From the NCBI GenBank assembly GCA_000027065.2, contig FN543093.2:2732074-2796073 (forward strand): a DNA stretch of 64,000 nucleotides. Reading direction: 5' to 3'. Source of the stretch: Cronobacter turicensis z3032 (lineage in GTDB: Bacteria; Pseudomonadota; Gammaproteobacteria; Enterobacterales; Enterobacteriaceae). Below the pieces are notes generated by a model that was not told where the DNA came from, did not search any database, and saw nothing but the letters and a program-made list of their open reading frames with translations. This document shows, piece after piece, positions 23,531 through 31,025 of the stretch (position 1 is its first letter; every line of letters begins with the position of its first letter). Position numbers and translations under genes: made by a program.

Positions 23531-24961
23531 ATGGCTACAATCAGTAATCTCGGGGTAGGCTCGAATCTTGGGCTTGCCGATCTGTATGACAAGCTGGAAG
23601 CGGCAGAACAAACCAAACTGACGGTTATCACGAAACAGCAGAGTGCTTATAACACGCAGCTGAGCGCCTACAGTAAGCTGCAAAGCTCGCTGCAGAGCCT
23701 GCAAACCGCGACAGCGACCCTTGGTAAAACCGCAACATGGAACTCCACGTCGGTCAGCAGCACCAATACCGCGTTTGCCGCGACCACCACCAGTGATGCG
23801 ATGACCGGTGACTACACCGTTAACGTGAAACAGATGGCGAAAGCCCAGGTGCTGACCTCCGGCTCTATCGCCAGCAGCACCACGCAGCTGGGGGCCACAA
23901 CGGGCACCACCCGTACCGTCACCATCAGCCAGCCGGGCACCTCAAAACCGCTGACCGTTTCTCTGGCTGATGGCGATACGTCGCTGAACGGCATTGCGAA
24001 AGCTATCAACAAAGCGGGCGGTAATGTCTCTGCGAGCGTGATTAAGGCCTCTGACGGCGATTTCCGCCTGATGCTGACCTCCAAAACCACCGGCACCACC
24101 AATGACATGACCGTAACGGTCACCGGCGACGATACCCTGCAGGGCATTATCGGCTTCGATTCCAGCACTAAAACCGGCGCGCTCTCCATCCAGACGGCCT
24201 CTCAGAACGCCAAAGTGGTGGTGAACGATATCGAGATCGAGCGTTCCACCAACGTCATTTCCGATGCCCTGCCGGGCACCACCCTGACGCTGAAAGCGCA
24301 GAGCACCGCTAACGAAACGCTCTCTGTGACCCGCGCGACCGACGCCAACAAAAAGGCGGTCACCGACTGGGTTACCGCGTACAACTCGCTGCAGTCCACC
24401 ATCGCTTCTGTGACCAAATACGTCAAAGTTGATAAGGGCGACACCCAGTCCTCCAGCAACGGCGCGCTGATTGGCGACAGTAACGTACGTTCTATCCAGT
24501 CTCAGCTGCGCAGTACGCTGACGCAGGTGCAGAGCGGCAGCGTCGCTATTCTGGCGCAGCTCGGCGTGACGCAGGATCCGGTTCTGGCCGCTGATGGCGC
24601 CGCCGGCGTACTGAAAATTGACGATGCGAAGCTGACCAAAGCGCTGAACGAAAACCCGGACGCCGTTCAGGCGTACTTTGTGGGTGACGGTAAAACCACC
24701 GGTTTGGCTACGCAGATGAATAACACCCTGACCTCAATGCTCAGCACCACGACGGGCAAAGAAGGGGTGATTCAGAACGCGAAAGACAGTATTAACGACA
24801 CGCTGAAATCGCTGGATAAACGCTATACCTCGATGGAAGCTTCAATCGAAGCCACCATGGCGCGTTATAAGGCGCAGTTTAGCAACCTGGACTCCCTGGT
24901 GAGCAAACTGAACAGCACCTCAACGTACCTGACTAAACAGTTCTCCTCTTCAAGCAGTTAA
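23531..24961 (+). CDS. fliD: Flagellar cap protein FliD (HAP2)
   Basis: FliD caps the growing filament and folds incoming flagellin. The 476-residue protein has FliD-N at the N-terminus (MATISNLGVGSNLGLADLYDKL), the Ser/Thr-rich central head domains and a C-terminal coiled coil (LKSLDKRYTSMEASIEATMARYKAQFSNLDSLVSKL) needed for assembly. The ATG at 23531 follows AAGGAA and matches the family start; an upstream in-frame start at 23474 is inside the promoter. It is the first gene of fliDST. Confidence 0.96.
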   Translation: MATISNLGVGSNLGLADLYDKLEAAEQTKLTVITKQQSAYNTQLSAYSKLQSSLQSLQTATATLGKTATWNSTSVSSTNTAFAATTTSDAMTGDYTVNVKQMAKAQVLTSGSIASSTTQLGATTGTTRTVTISQPGTSKPLTVSLADGDTSLNGIAKAINKAGGNVSASVIKASDGDFRLMLTSKTTGTTNDMTVTVTGDDTLQGIIGFDSSTKTGALSIQTASQNAKVVVNDIEIERSTNVISDALPGTTLTLKAQSTANETLSVTRATDANKKAVTDWVTAYNSLQSTIASVTKYVKVDKGDTQSSSNGALIGDSNVRSIQSQLRSTLTQVQSGSVAILAQLGVTQDPVLAADGAAGVLKIDDAKLTKALNENPDAVQAYFVGDGKTTGLATQMNNTLTSMLSTTTGKEGVIQNAKDSINDTLKSLDKRYTSMEASIEATMARYKAQFSNLDSLVSKLNSTSTYLTKQFSSSSS

Positions 24962-24970
24962 GGAACGGAT

Positions 24971-25381
24971 ATGTACAATAGCTCTGGTGTTCAGGCCTAC
25001 CAGCAGGTGGGCCTGGAAAGTGCGGTAATGAGCGCAAGTCCACACCAGCTGGTCGTAATGTTGTTTGACGGGGCACTCAGTGCCCTTGTCCGCGCGCGTC
25101 TGTTTATTGAACAGGGCGACACGCAGGCGAAAGGTCAGGCCCTGACCAAAGCCATCAACATTATTGATAACGGACTTAAGGCCGGCCTGAATATGGATAT
25201 TGGCGGTGATTTACCCCAAAACCTGGCCTCGCTTTATGAATATATGGTGCGACGTTTACTGCATGCGAACCTGCGTAACGATGTTGATGCCATCAATGAA
25301 GTCGAAACCCTGATGACCAATATTGCTGACGCCTGGAAGCAGATTGGTCCCGGCAACACTCTCGCGCAGGAAACCTATTGA
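24971..25381 (+). CDS. fliS: Flagellin export chaperone FliS
   Basis: FliS binds the C-terminal helices of FliC in the cytoplasm, prevents early polymerisation and delivers it to FlhA. It is a 136-residue four-helix protein with the family N-terminus MYNSSGVQAYQQVGLESAVMS, followed by SPHQLVVMLFDGAL. It starts nine bases after fliD. If FliC is glycosylated in the cytoplasm, FliS-bound flagellin is the likely substrate for the island's transferases (inference). Confidence 0.96.
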   Translation: MYNSSGVQAYQQVGLESAVMSASPHQLVVMLFDGALSALVRARLFIEQGDTQAKGQALTKAINIIDNGLKAGLNMDIGGDLPQNLASLYEYMVRRLLHANLRNDVDAINEVETLMTNIADAWKQIGPGNTLAQETY

Positions 25382-25743
25382 TGAATGATTTCATCTCATC
25401 CCTAAATAACTGGCAGGCGCTTTACGCGCTTAGTAATACCATGCTCAGCCTGGCGAATTCAGGACAGTGGGATGAGCTGATTGAACAGGAAGTAAAATAC
25501 GTCACCCTGGTCGAGGCGATTGCCCGTAACCCGATTGAGCCGGACAACAGCGTGTTTCATGAGAAAGCGCGTGACCTGCTGACGAAGGTGCTGGCCAACG
25601 AAGCCGAGCTAAGAATTAAACTTCAGGCGCGCATGGAAGATTTGCGCGTTTTAATAGAGCAGAACGGCAATCAGAAATCCCTGGTGACAGCCTACGGTAA
25701 TCTTTCCGGCAACGTATTGATGCCAAACGATCTGAATCAATAA
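25381..25743 (+). CDS. fliT: FliD chaperone and FlhDC regulator FliT
   Basis: FliT is the export chaperone of FliD and an inhibitor of FlhD4C2. It is a 120-residue helical protein starting MNDFISSLNNWQALYALSNTM. The ATG at 25381 overlaps the fliS stop (TGATG); a TTG one codon earlier would add one Met and is less likely. It is the last gene of the operon and is followed by a terminator. Confidence 0.95.
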   Translation: MNDFISSLNNWQALYALSNTMLSLANSGQWDELIEQEVKYVTLVEAIARNPIEPDNSVFHEKARDLLTKVLANEAELRIKLQARMEDLRVLIEQNGNQKSLVTAYGNLSGNVLMPNDLNQ

Positions 25744-25755
25744 TTTCCTGTCATC

Positions 25756-25794
25756 CAGGGCCGTGGCGTTAAAACCACGGCCCTGCGCTTTTCT
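25756..25794 (+). terminator. Terminator of fliDST
   Basis: CAGGGCCGTGG / CCACGGCCCTG form an 11-bp perfect stem (25756-25766 and 25775-25785), followed by CGCTTTTCT, 13 bp after the fliT stop. Confidence 0.88.
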
Positions 25795-25837
25795 CCCGTC
25801 CGGGAACGTAAAAATTGTAGTGTGATGTGTGAAGCGG

Positions 25838-25945
25838 GTGTCTGGCCTGAGGGTGGGTGTTTCGCCTGAGGGTGGGTGCGCTTACGCTTACCCACCCTAC
25901 AAAAATACTCCAGCCCGCAGGGCGGGTAAGCGCAGGCGCACTCGC
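25838..25945. repeat. Intergenic REP-like palindromic repeat
   Basis: A noncoding block between convergent fliT and yedD. A short direct repeat (GCCTGAGGGTGGGTG twice, about 19 bp apart) is followed by the inverted copy ACCCACCC at 25890-25897, so the GGGTGGGT copies (25851-25858 and 25870-25877) can form alternative hairpins. A second GC-rich palindrome, GCCCGCAGGGCGGG, follows. The layout fits a REP/BIME-type extragenic element; its family is not identified. Confidence 0.6.
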
Positions 25946-25958
25946 CACCCGGCGCCCA

Positions 25959-25991
25959 TAAAAAAGCCCGGCACGCATATACGCGCCAGGC
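25959..25991 (-). terminator. Terminator of yedD
   Basis: On the minus strand GCCTGGCGCG / CGTGCCGGGC pair over ten positions with two G-U wobbles and are followed by TTTTTT, 24 bp after the yedD stop. Confidence 0.75.
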
Positions 25992-26014
25992 GCATTTTCA
26001 CTGCCAACACACGG

Positions 26015-26428
26015 TTACGGCAGCGGCGTGTCCAGCGGATTTTTGGCGAGGAAATCCGCGCACTCGGCCGTCGGACGGTCCACGCGCACAAGCGTCATCC
26101 CCGCGTACTCCAGCGTGTCGCCTTCGCGCGCGAGCTTATAAACCTCCAGCTTCCTGGTCACGTTATAAAGCGCATCGCCGCGCCGCATCAGCTTGCCGGG
26201 CAGCGCTATCACCCGCTGCCACTGACGGCAATCAAGCGTATCGCCGTCGGCCGTCACCACCAGGCTCGCCATCGCTTCCGGGCTCACCAGCTCGCTCTGC
26301 GGCCCTTTCGACTGCCAGTACCCCGCAAGCCCCGCCGGCGGCGGCGTTTTCACCACGTCGTTATAATTCTCCACCTGAACGCATCCGCTCAGTCCCAGCA
26401 TCATCAATCCCAGTGCGATTTTTTTCAT
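26015..26428 (-). CDS. yedD: YedD family lipoprotein
   Basis: This is a 137-residue small lipoprotein: signal MKKIALGLMMLGLSGC with lipobox LSGC and modified Cys16. The mature part matches E. coli YedD (VENYNDVVKTP, GDTLDCRQWQRVIALPGKL, DRPTAECADFL). Function is unknown; it is likely anchored to the outer membrane, since Val rather than Asp follows the Cys. The start at 26428 gives the correct signal peptide. It is monocistronic and converges on fliT. Confidence 0.93.
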   Translation of the reverse strand: MKKIALGLMMLGLSGCVQVENYNDVVKTPPPAGLAGYWQSKGPQSELVSPEAMASLVVTADGDTLDCRQWQRVIALPGKLMRRGDALYNVTRKLEVYKLAREGDTLEYAGMTLVRVDRPTAECADFLAKNPLDTPLP

Positions 26429-26631
26429 CGTTTGTCCTGCCCGTGAAGAAAAAAAGATTGTGGCATTAAAGCGTTAACGCTTCCACCCCAACGCCGCGCC
26501 GCAGGAATTGATCCAGATTCACTTTTGCCGAATTTTTGCTGTGCGAAAGCCGCCAGCGGCGTAATATGCGGGCTTCTTTTGGCGCCCGCGCGGCGCCTTT
26601 TAGTTCCGTCTGAGTTCAGAGGCTAAAATTC

Positions 26632-27849
26632 ATGTCATGGCACGACTTTAAACAGCAATACCTCATTCGTTTCTGGGCCCCGCTGCCCGCCGTAATCGCC
26701 GCAGGCATCCTCTCCACTTACTATTTCGGGATAACCGGCACCTTCTGGGCCGTCACCGGCGAATTCACCCGCTGGGGCGGACAGCTCTTACAGCTCTTTG
26801 GCGTTCACGCCGAAACCTGGGGCTACTATAAGCTGATTCATCTGGAAGGCACCCCGCTCACCCGCATCGACGGGATGATGATCATCGGGATGTTTGGCGG
26901 CTGCTTTGCAGCGGCGCTGTGGGCGAACAATGTGAAGCTACGTATGCCGCAGCACCGCATCCGCATTATCCAGGCGGTGGCGGGCGGCATTATCGCGGGC
27001 TTCGGCGCGCGTCTGGCGATGGGCTGTAACCTGGCGGCGTTCTTTACCGGCATTCCGCAATTCTCCCTGCACGCGTGGTTTTTCGCGCTGGCGACGGCCA
27101 TCGGCTCGTGGTTCGGCGCGCGCTTTACCCTGCTGCCGCTGTTTCGTATTCCGGTGAAAATGCAGAAAGTGAGCGCCGCCGCGCCGCTGACGCAAAAGCC
27201 GGACCAGGCAAAGCGCCGCTTTCGCATCGGGATGCTGGTGTTCGCGGGGATGGTAGGCTGGGCGCTGCTCACCGCAATGAACGCGCCGAAACTGGGTCTG
27301 GCGATGCTGTTTGGCGTCGGTTTCGGCCTGCTTATCGAACGCGCCCAGATCTGCTTTACCTCGGCGTTTCGCGATATGTGGATAACCGGCCGCACCCATA
27401 TGGCCAAAGCGATTATTTTCGGTATGGCGGTCAGCGCCATCGGTATTTTCAGCTATGTGCAACTGGGCGCCGAGCCGAAAATCATGTGGGCCGGCCCGAA
27501 TGCGGTGCTGGGCGGGCTGCTGTTCGGCTTCGGTATTGTGCTGGCGGGCGGCTGTGAAACCGGCTGGATGTATCGCGCCGTGGAAGGTCAGGTGCACTAC
27601 TGGTGGGTGGGGCTTGGCAACGTGATAGGCTCGACCGTGCTGGCCTATTTCTGGGACGACCTCGCGCCGTCGCTTGCCACTAACTGGGATAAAATCAACC
27701 TGCTGAATACGTTCGGCCCGCTTGGCGGGCTGCTGGTGACGTATCTGCTGCTCTTTGCCGCGCTGATGCTGGTCATTGCGCAGGAGAAACGCTTTTTCCG
27801 CCGTCAGAAACCTGCTACCACCGTTGCTGCTGTTAAGGAGGGCGCATGA
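26632..27849 (+). CDS. yedE: YedE family selenium/sulfur-compound transporter
   Basis: This is a 405-residue polytopic inner-membrane protein of the YeeE/YedE (TsuA-like) family, with around ten transmembrane helices. The two Cys-containing family signatures, RLAMGCNLAAFFTGIPQ and LAGGCETGWMYRAVEG, are present and are thought to pass sulfur or selenium along the pore. It is coupled to yedF (TusA fold) by an ATGA overlap, the usual pairing in which the soluble partner receives the transported sulfur/selenium species. In E. coli a role in selenium metabolism is proposed; direct proof is limited. Confidence 0.92.
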   Translation: MSWHDFKQQYLIRFWAPLPAVIAAGILSTYYFGITGTFWAVTGEFTRWGGQLLQLFGVHAETWGYYKLIHLEGTPLTRIDGMMIIGMFGGCFAAALWANNVKLRMPQHRIRIIQAVAGGIIAGFGARLAMGCNLAAFFTGIPQFSLHAWFFALATAIGSWFGARFTLLPLFRIPVKMQKVSAAAPLTQKPDQAKRRFRIGMLVFAGMVGWALLTAMNAPKLGLAMLFGVGFGLLIERAQICFTSAFRDMWITGRTHMAKAIIFGMAVSAIGIFSYVQLGAEPKIMWAGPNAVLGGLLFGFGIVLAGGCETGWMYRAVEGQVHYWWVGLGNVIGSTVLAYFWDDLAPSLATNWDKINLLNTFGPLGGLLVTYLLLFAALMLVIAQEKRFFRRQKPATTVAAVKEGA

Positions 27850-28079
27850 ACGCCATTACCCCTGATTATCGCCTGGATATGTCCGGCGAGCCCTGCCCTT
27901 ACCCGGCTGTCGCCACGCTTGAAGCGCTGCCGCAGCTGAAAAAAGGCGAAATACTGGAAGTGATCAGCGACTGCCCGCAGTCTATCAATAACATTCCTTT
28001 AGACGCCCGCAACCACGGCTATACGGTGCTGGATATCCAGCAGGATGGCCCGACCATCCGTTATCTCATCCAGAAATAA
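27846..28079 (+). CDS. yedF: TusA-fold sulfur/selenium carrier YedF
   Basis: This is a 77-residue TusA/SirA-family protein with the conserved SGEPCPYPAVATLEAL, where the Cys of the CPxP motif is the expected persulfide or selenide carrier. The C-terminal beta strand TIRYLIQK is complete. The start overlaps the yedE stop (ATGA), so the two are translated together. It probably takes sulfur/selenium from YedE and hands it to a cytoplasmic acceptor (inference from family). Confidence 0.93.
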   Translation: MNAITPDYRLDMSGEPCPYPAVATLEALPQLKKGEILEVISDCPQSINNIPLDARNHGYTVLDIQQDGPTIRYLIQK

Positions 28080-28085
28080 CCCTCT

Positions 28086-28109
28086 GCGCCCTCCCCGCCG
28101 GGAGGGCGC
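28086..28109 (+). terminator. GC-rich hairpin after yedF
   Basis: GCGCCCTCC / GGAGGGCGC (28086-28094, 28101-28109) form a strong stem six bases after the yedF stop. There is no T run, so it may be a weak terminator or an RNA-stabilising end. Confidence 0.45.
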
Positions 28110-28157
28110 GCGGTTCCTGCCCTATACTTCGGTAAAGCCTGTTAACCGGAGCCTGCT

Positions 28158-28841
28158 ATGTGCGGCAGATTTGCCCAGACATTAAGCCGTGAAGCATACC
28201 TTACGGCGCTTGATGAGACGAGCGAGCGTGATATCGCTTTCGATCCAGAGCCGCTGGCGCGCTATAACGTAGCGCCCGGCACGCGCGTGCTGCTGCTGAA
28301 CCAGCGCGACGATCTGTTGCATCTCGACCCTGTCCACTGGGGCTATGCGCCGCAGTGGTGGCATAAAACCCCGCTGATTAACGCGCGAGTGGAAACCGCC
28401 GCCGCCAGCCGGATGTTTAAGCCGCTGTGGCAACACGGGCGCGCCATCGTTTTCGCCGACGGGTGGTATGAGTGGAAACGCGAGGGCGATAAAAAGCAGC
28501 CTTATTTCATTCACCGCGCCGATGGCCAGCCGCTGTTTTTCGCCGCGATCGGCAAAGCGCCGTTTGAGCATGGCGACGTTCGGGAAGGTTTTGTGATTGT
28601 CACCGCAGCGGCGGATAAAGGGCTTATCGACATCCACGACCGCCGCCCCGTGGCGCTGACGGCGGAGGCCGCGCTCGCCTGGCTGAGCCCGGAGACCTCA
28701 GACGCCCGGGCCGAAACGCTCGCGCACGACGGCGCTCTCGGCCCGGACGCGTTTCTCTGGCACCCGGTGGATCGCGCGGTCGGGAATATCAGAAACCAGA
28801 GCCCTGACCTGCTCGCACCCATTAATGACCCCGTAGTGTGA
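28158..28841 (+). CDS. yedK: Abasic-site processing protein YedK (HMCES/SRAP)
   Basis: YedK crosslinks to abasic sites in single-stranded DNA through Cys2 and shields them. The 227-residue protein starts MCGRFAQTL, so the catalytic Cys2 is in place. It has the SRAP motifs NARVETAAASRMF, FADGWYEWKR (catalytic Glu) and DIHDRRPVAL (catalytic His). Length and sequence match the E. coli protein. Confidence 0.94.
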   Translation: MCGRFAQTLSREAYLTALDETSERDIAFDPEPLARYNVAPGTRVLLLNQRDDLLHLDPVHWGYAPQWWHKTPLINARVETAAASRMFKPLWQHGRAIVFADGWYEWKREGDKKQPYFIHRADGQPLFFAAIGKAPFEHGDVREGFVIVTAAADKGLIDIHDRRPVALTAEAALAWLSPETSDARAETLAHDGALGPDAFLWHPVDRAVGNIRNQSPDLLAPINDPVV

Positions 28842-28912
28842 CGCTTTTATTAGATAATCCGCCGCGTTACGGGCATGATGTTAAGGAAGAACTTAATCAG
28901 GGAACAGAGACG

Positions 28913-28987
28913 ATGCGCAAGACGACGATTATTTTAGTGGTAGTGGCGGCCGTGGTCTGGGGCGCCGATTATATGGGCTGGCTGTAA
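28913..28987 (+). CDS. Small YoaJ-like membrane microprotein
   Basis: This is a 24-codon ORF, M-R-K-T-T-I-I-L-V-V-V-A-A-V-V-W-G-A-D-Y, ending M-G-W-L. It is one transmembrane helix with a basic N-terminus. It resembles the E. coli 24-residue small protein YoaJ (start MKKTTII, end near GWW), as I remember it. GGGA lies about 11 bases before the ATG. It is too short for statistical proof; the resemblance and the intact Arg/Lys-hydrophobic-Trp layout are the support. Function unknown. Confidence 0.5.
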   Translation: MRKTTIILVVVAAVVWGADYMGWL

Positions 28988-29000
28988 ATCCTGATAATGT

Positions 29001-29018
29001 GGCCCGTCGCGACGGGCC
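29001..29018. terminator. Perfect 18-bp palindrome between convergent genes
   Basis: GGCCCGTCGCGACGGGCC lies between the microprotein stop and the 3' end of the methyltransferase. It may act as a bidirectional RNA end, though it lacks a T run on either side. Confidence 0.4.
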
Positions 29019-29034
29019 GCAGGGGAAATAATGG

Positions 29035-29640
29035 TCAGCGCGCCACCGCCAGCCAGACGGTTCGACCGCCGCTTGCAGCGTCATTAGGGCGAAACGTGAG
29101 AACGTCAAACTCGTGCGCATTCAGCAATTGCGTATATTCTTGCGGCGATAAACTCGCGTGATATAAAGGCGCCCCCAAAAACTCCCCCACCGCTTCGCCA
29201 TTTTCCGGCCCGCTGTTGAAAAGTATTTTTGCGCCCGGCTTCGCGTGCTGCTGAAAAATGGCAAACATGGCGCGCTGATCCTCTCGGGTGAGATGAAAAA
29301 AACTGTCCCAGGCAATCAGCGCATCAAAACGCGCGTTAAGCGACAACGTTCTCATATCGCCGGTTAACCAGCGGTGGCGCGGCAGTCGCTCCCGACAAAG
29401 CGCAATTAGCGCAGGCGTAACGTCAACGCCGGTGATGTCAAACCCTTTGCTGTCGATGTACGTGCCAATCGGGCTCCCCGACCCACAGCCGATATCAAGC
29501 ACCTGGCCGCCCGCCTCAACCCCTTCCAGTACGACATCGAGCCACGGCTGCTCAACAAACCGCGCCTGTCTTATCTCGTCCCACTGCAGGGCATGGTGAC
29601 GGTAAAAATGGGCGACGGACTTTGAGGAAGGATGGTTCAT
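29035..29640 (-). CDS. Class I SAM-dependent methyltransferase
   Basis: This is a 201-residue soluble methyltransferase of unknown substrate. Motif I is VLDIGCGSGSPIGTYI (about 48-63), motif II GVDVTPALIALC and motif post-II LTGDMRTLSL; FDALIAWDSFFHLTRED follows. The AWDSFFHL signature is shared with small methyltransferases of the UbiE/Tam type. The ATG at 29640 is clear. It stands alone between the yed genes and the accessory region. Confidence 0.85.
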   Translation of the reverse strand: MNHPSSKSVAHFYRHHALQWDEIRQARFVEQPWLDVVLEGVEAGGQVLDIGCGSGSPIGTYIDSKGFDITGVDVTPALIALCRERLPRHRWLTGDMRTLSLNARFDALIAWDSFFHLTREDQRAMFAIFQQHAKPGAKILFNSGPENGEAVGEFLGAPLYHASLSPQEYTQLLNAHEFDVLTFRPNDAASGGRTVWLAVAR

Positions 29641-29859
29641 GTGGCGTATCCTGAGTCAAATTGAAAAAGAGAGTATACGCGCCGTGGCGAGCGCCAGAAG
29701 CCGCGGATTCCAGGTGGGTTACAGCAAGCGCATCGTAGGTTACGCGGCCATGAATGGCGTTCAGTCTTGTTACCTTATTGCGTATACCAGGCAGCTCACG
29801 ATGACGGTTTTTAGCAGGTTGACAACCCTGTACGCATCGGTGAGGATCAATATAAATTA

Positions 29860-30324
29860 ATGCACGGAAAGCAGATGCAGCAAATAATGAATGTTTTATT
29901 AAGCTTATTACCCCTGATTGTGATTTGTATTCTGCTCAGGCTGTTCCTTCGCAATCTGCGCAACCCAAAGCCTGCCTTATCAGATAGCAACGAAATGAAA
30001 CAGATATCATATAATCCTTCGCTATTTGGCTGGGGCCTGACGAAAGAACGCTATTTTTTTGACAAGCACTCTTTATACAGAATCAAGGGAGATAATACGG
30101 AAGAAATTAATCTTTCTGACATCGTCAGTGTTAAACCAGGCTATACCACGGTCAATAACCGCCGTAACTGGGTGGTGATTTATAATAATAATGGCATGAA
30201 AAAAGAAGCGCGCTTTTTTCATAACATCACGCTGCTAAATCACAACTTCGCACAATTCCTTGTTGCGGTAAAACAAGCCAACCCTGAAGCGGACGTTAAA
30301 GAAATATCGCTTTTTAACGTCTGA
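29860..30324 (+). CDS. Hypothetical membrane-anchored protein, possible PH-like domain
   Basis: I do not recognise this 154-residue protein. It has one N-terminal transmembrane helix (about 10-28: VLLSLLPLIVICILLRLFL) and a soluble part rich in beta strands (YFFDKHSLYRIKG, IVSVKPGYTTVNNRRNWVVIY, KEARFFHN) ending in an amphipathic helix (NFAQFLVAVKQANPEA). That order resembles bacterial PH-like domains, by inspection only. The start could be 29860 or, with the better GGAAAG site, 29875. Base composition is AT-rich compared with the flagellar genes, consistent with acquisition by transfer. Confidence 0.6.
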   Translation: MHGKQMQQIMNVLLSLLPLIVICILLRLFLRNLRNPKPALSDSNEMKQISYNPSLFGWGLTKERYFFDKHSLYRIKGDNTEEINLSDIVSVKPGYTTVNNRRNWVVIYNNNGMKKEARFFHNITLLNHNFAQFLVAVKQANPEADVKEISLFNV

Positions 30325-30359
30325 AGCCAGAATCATGGGCGCTTCTCTGATGCGGTGCT

Positions 30360-30593
30360 ATGCCATCCCTGCTCTCCATGCTCGCTCCAGCCTCACGCCC
30401 CATTCTGATGACCTCGCCTGGCGTGATGCCGCTGATGTTTGCGAAAGGTGCAAGCGACAGTACCCAGCCTGCAACAGGCACGGGCGTGTTCGGCGGCATG
30501 ATAAGCGGGACGCTGCTGGCGGTGTTTTTCGCTACCTGCTTTTATGTTGTTATTACGCGCGCCGTTGAATATCGCCAGCGAAAGCGGGATTAA
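30360..30593 (+). pseudogene. Decayed C-terminus of an AcrB-type RND efflux pump
   Basis: The frame reads RPILMTS, GVMPLMFAKGAS, GTGVFGGMISGTLLAVFFATC and FYVVITRAVEYRQRK. This is the last 65 or so residues of an AcrB/MdtF-type RND inner-membrane pump, where the family has RPILMTSLAFILGVMPL, GTGVMGGM and LAIFFVPVFFVVV. Four residues between ILMTS and GVMPL are missing. Nothing upstream continues the homology and no membrane-fusion protein gene is nearby, so this is a relic of a lost or rearranged pump gene. The ATG is incidental. Confidence 0.75.
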
Positions 30594-30726
30594 AAACGCG
30601 CTATGTAATGGCGTGCTTATTACGGCGGTTCGATTTACTGAAGCGCCGTAGTTCATGTACCGAATTATGCCCGGCAAAGTGACTGCAACAAACTGATATT
30701 AGGCGGTATTGTATCCACTCAATAAG

Positions 30727-31014
30727 TTATCCCTTATGTTTTCCTTTCGGGTAGCAAATCTTATCATCCCTGTGTGTTCTGTAGCCTATAAATGCGCCGC
30801 CATTAGCATCGACATAATAGTTGATCGGAGAGGAGAAAAACGCACCTTCCCAATCCAGGTCTGCGGGAGAACCAACATTGGTGCTAACTTCCCAACATGT
30901 CCCTCCGTCCATAACAATAACCCTGGCCTGACAGAATTTGTCATCCCATCCGTTTTCTATTAATTTAACCGCGTTATCTCTGGCTATTCTTATTGCCTCT
31001 TTTTCTGTGATCAT
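30727..31014 (-). CDS. Putative immunity protein, Imm35/YrhB-like
   Basis: This is a 95-residue protein with the pattern of the Imm35/YrhB family: an N-terminal helix with EKEAIRIARDNAVKL, then VIVMDGGTCWEVSTNV (WEV strand), FFSSPINYYVDANGGAFIGY and a short charged tail. It lies 11 bp downstream of the HExxH protein on the same strand, the usual position for the immunity gene of a toxin pair. The ATG at 31014 has AAGGT upstream. The family call is from pattern only. Confidence 0.65.
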   Translation of the reverse strand: MITEKEAIRIARDNAVKLIENGWDDKFCQARVIVMDGGTCWEVSTNVGSPADLDWEGAFFSSPINYYVDANGGAFIGYRTHRDDKICYPKGKHKG

Positions 31015-31025
31015 TTTTGCATACC

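Noticed and set aside
29639-29860. 73-codon plus-strand ORF between the methyltransferase and the PH-like gene
   Set aside because: No recognised motif or clear ribosome binding site; it overlaps the promoter region of the methyltransferase.
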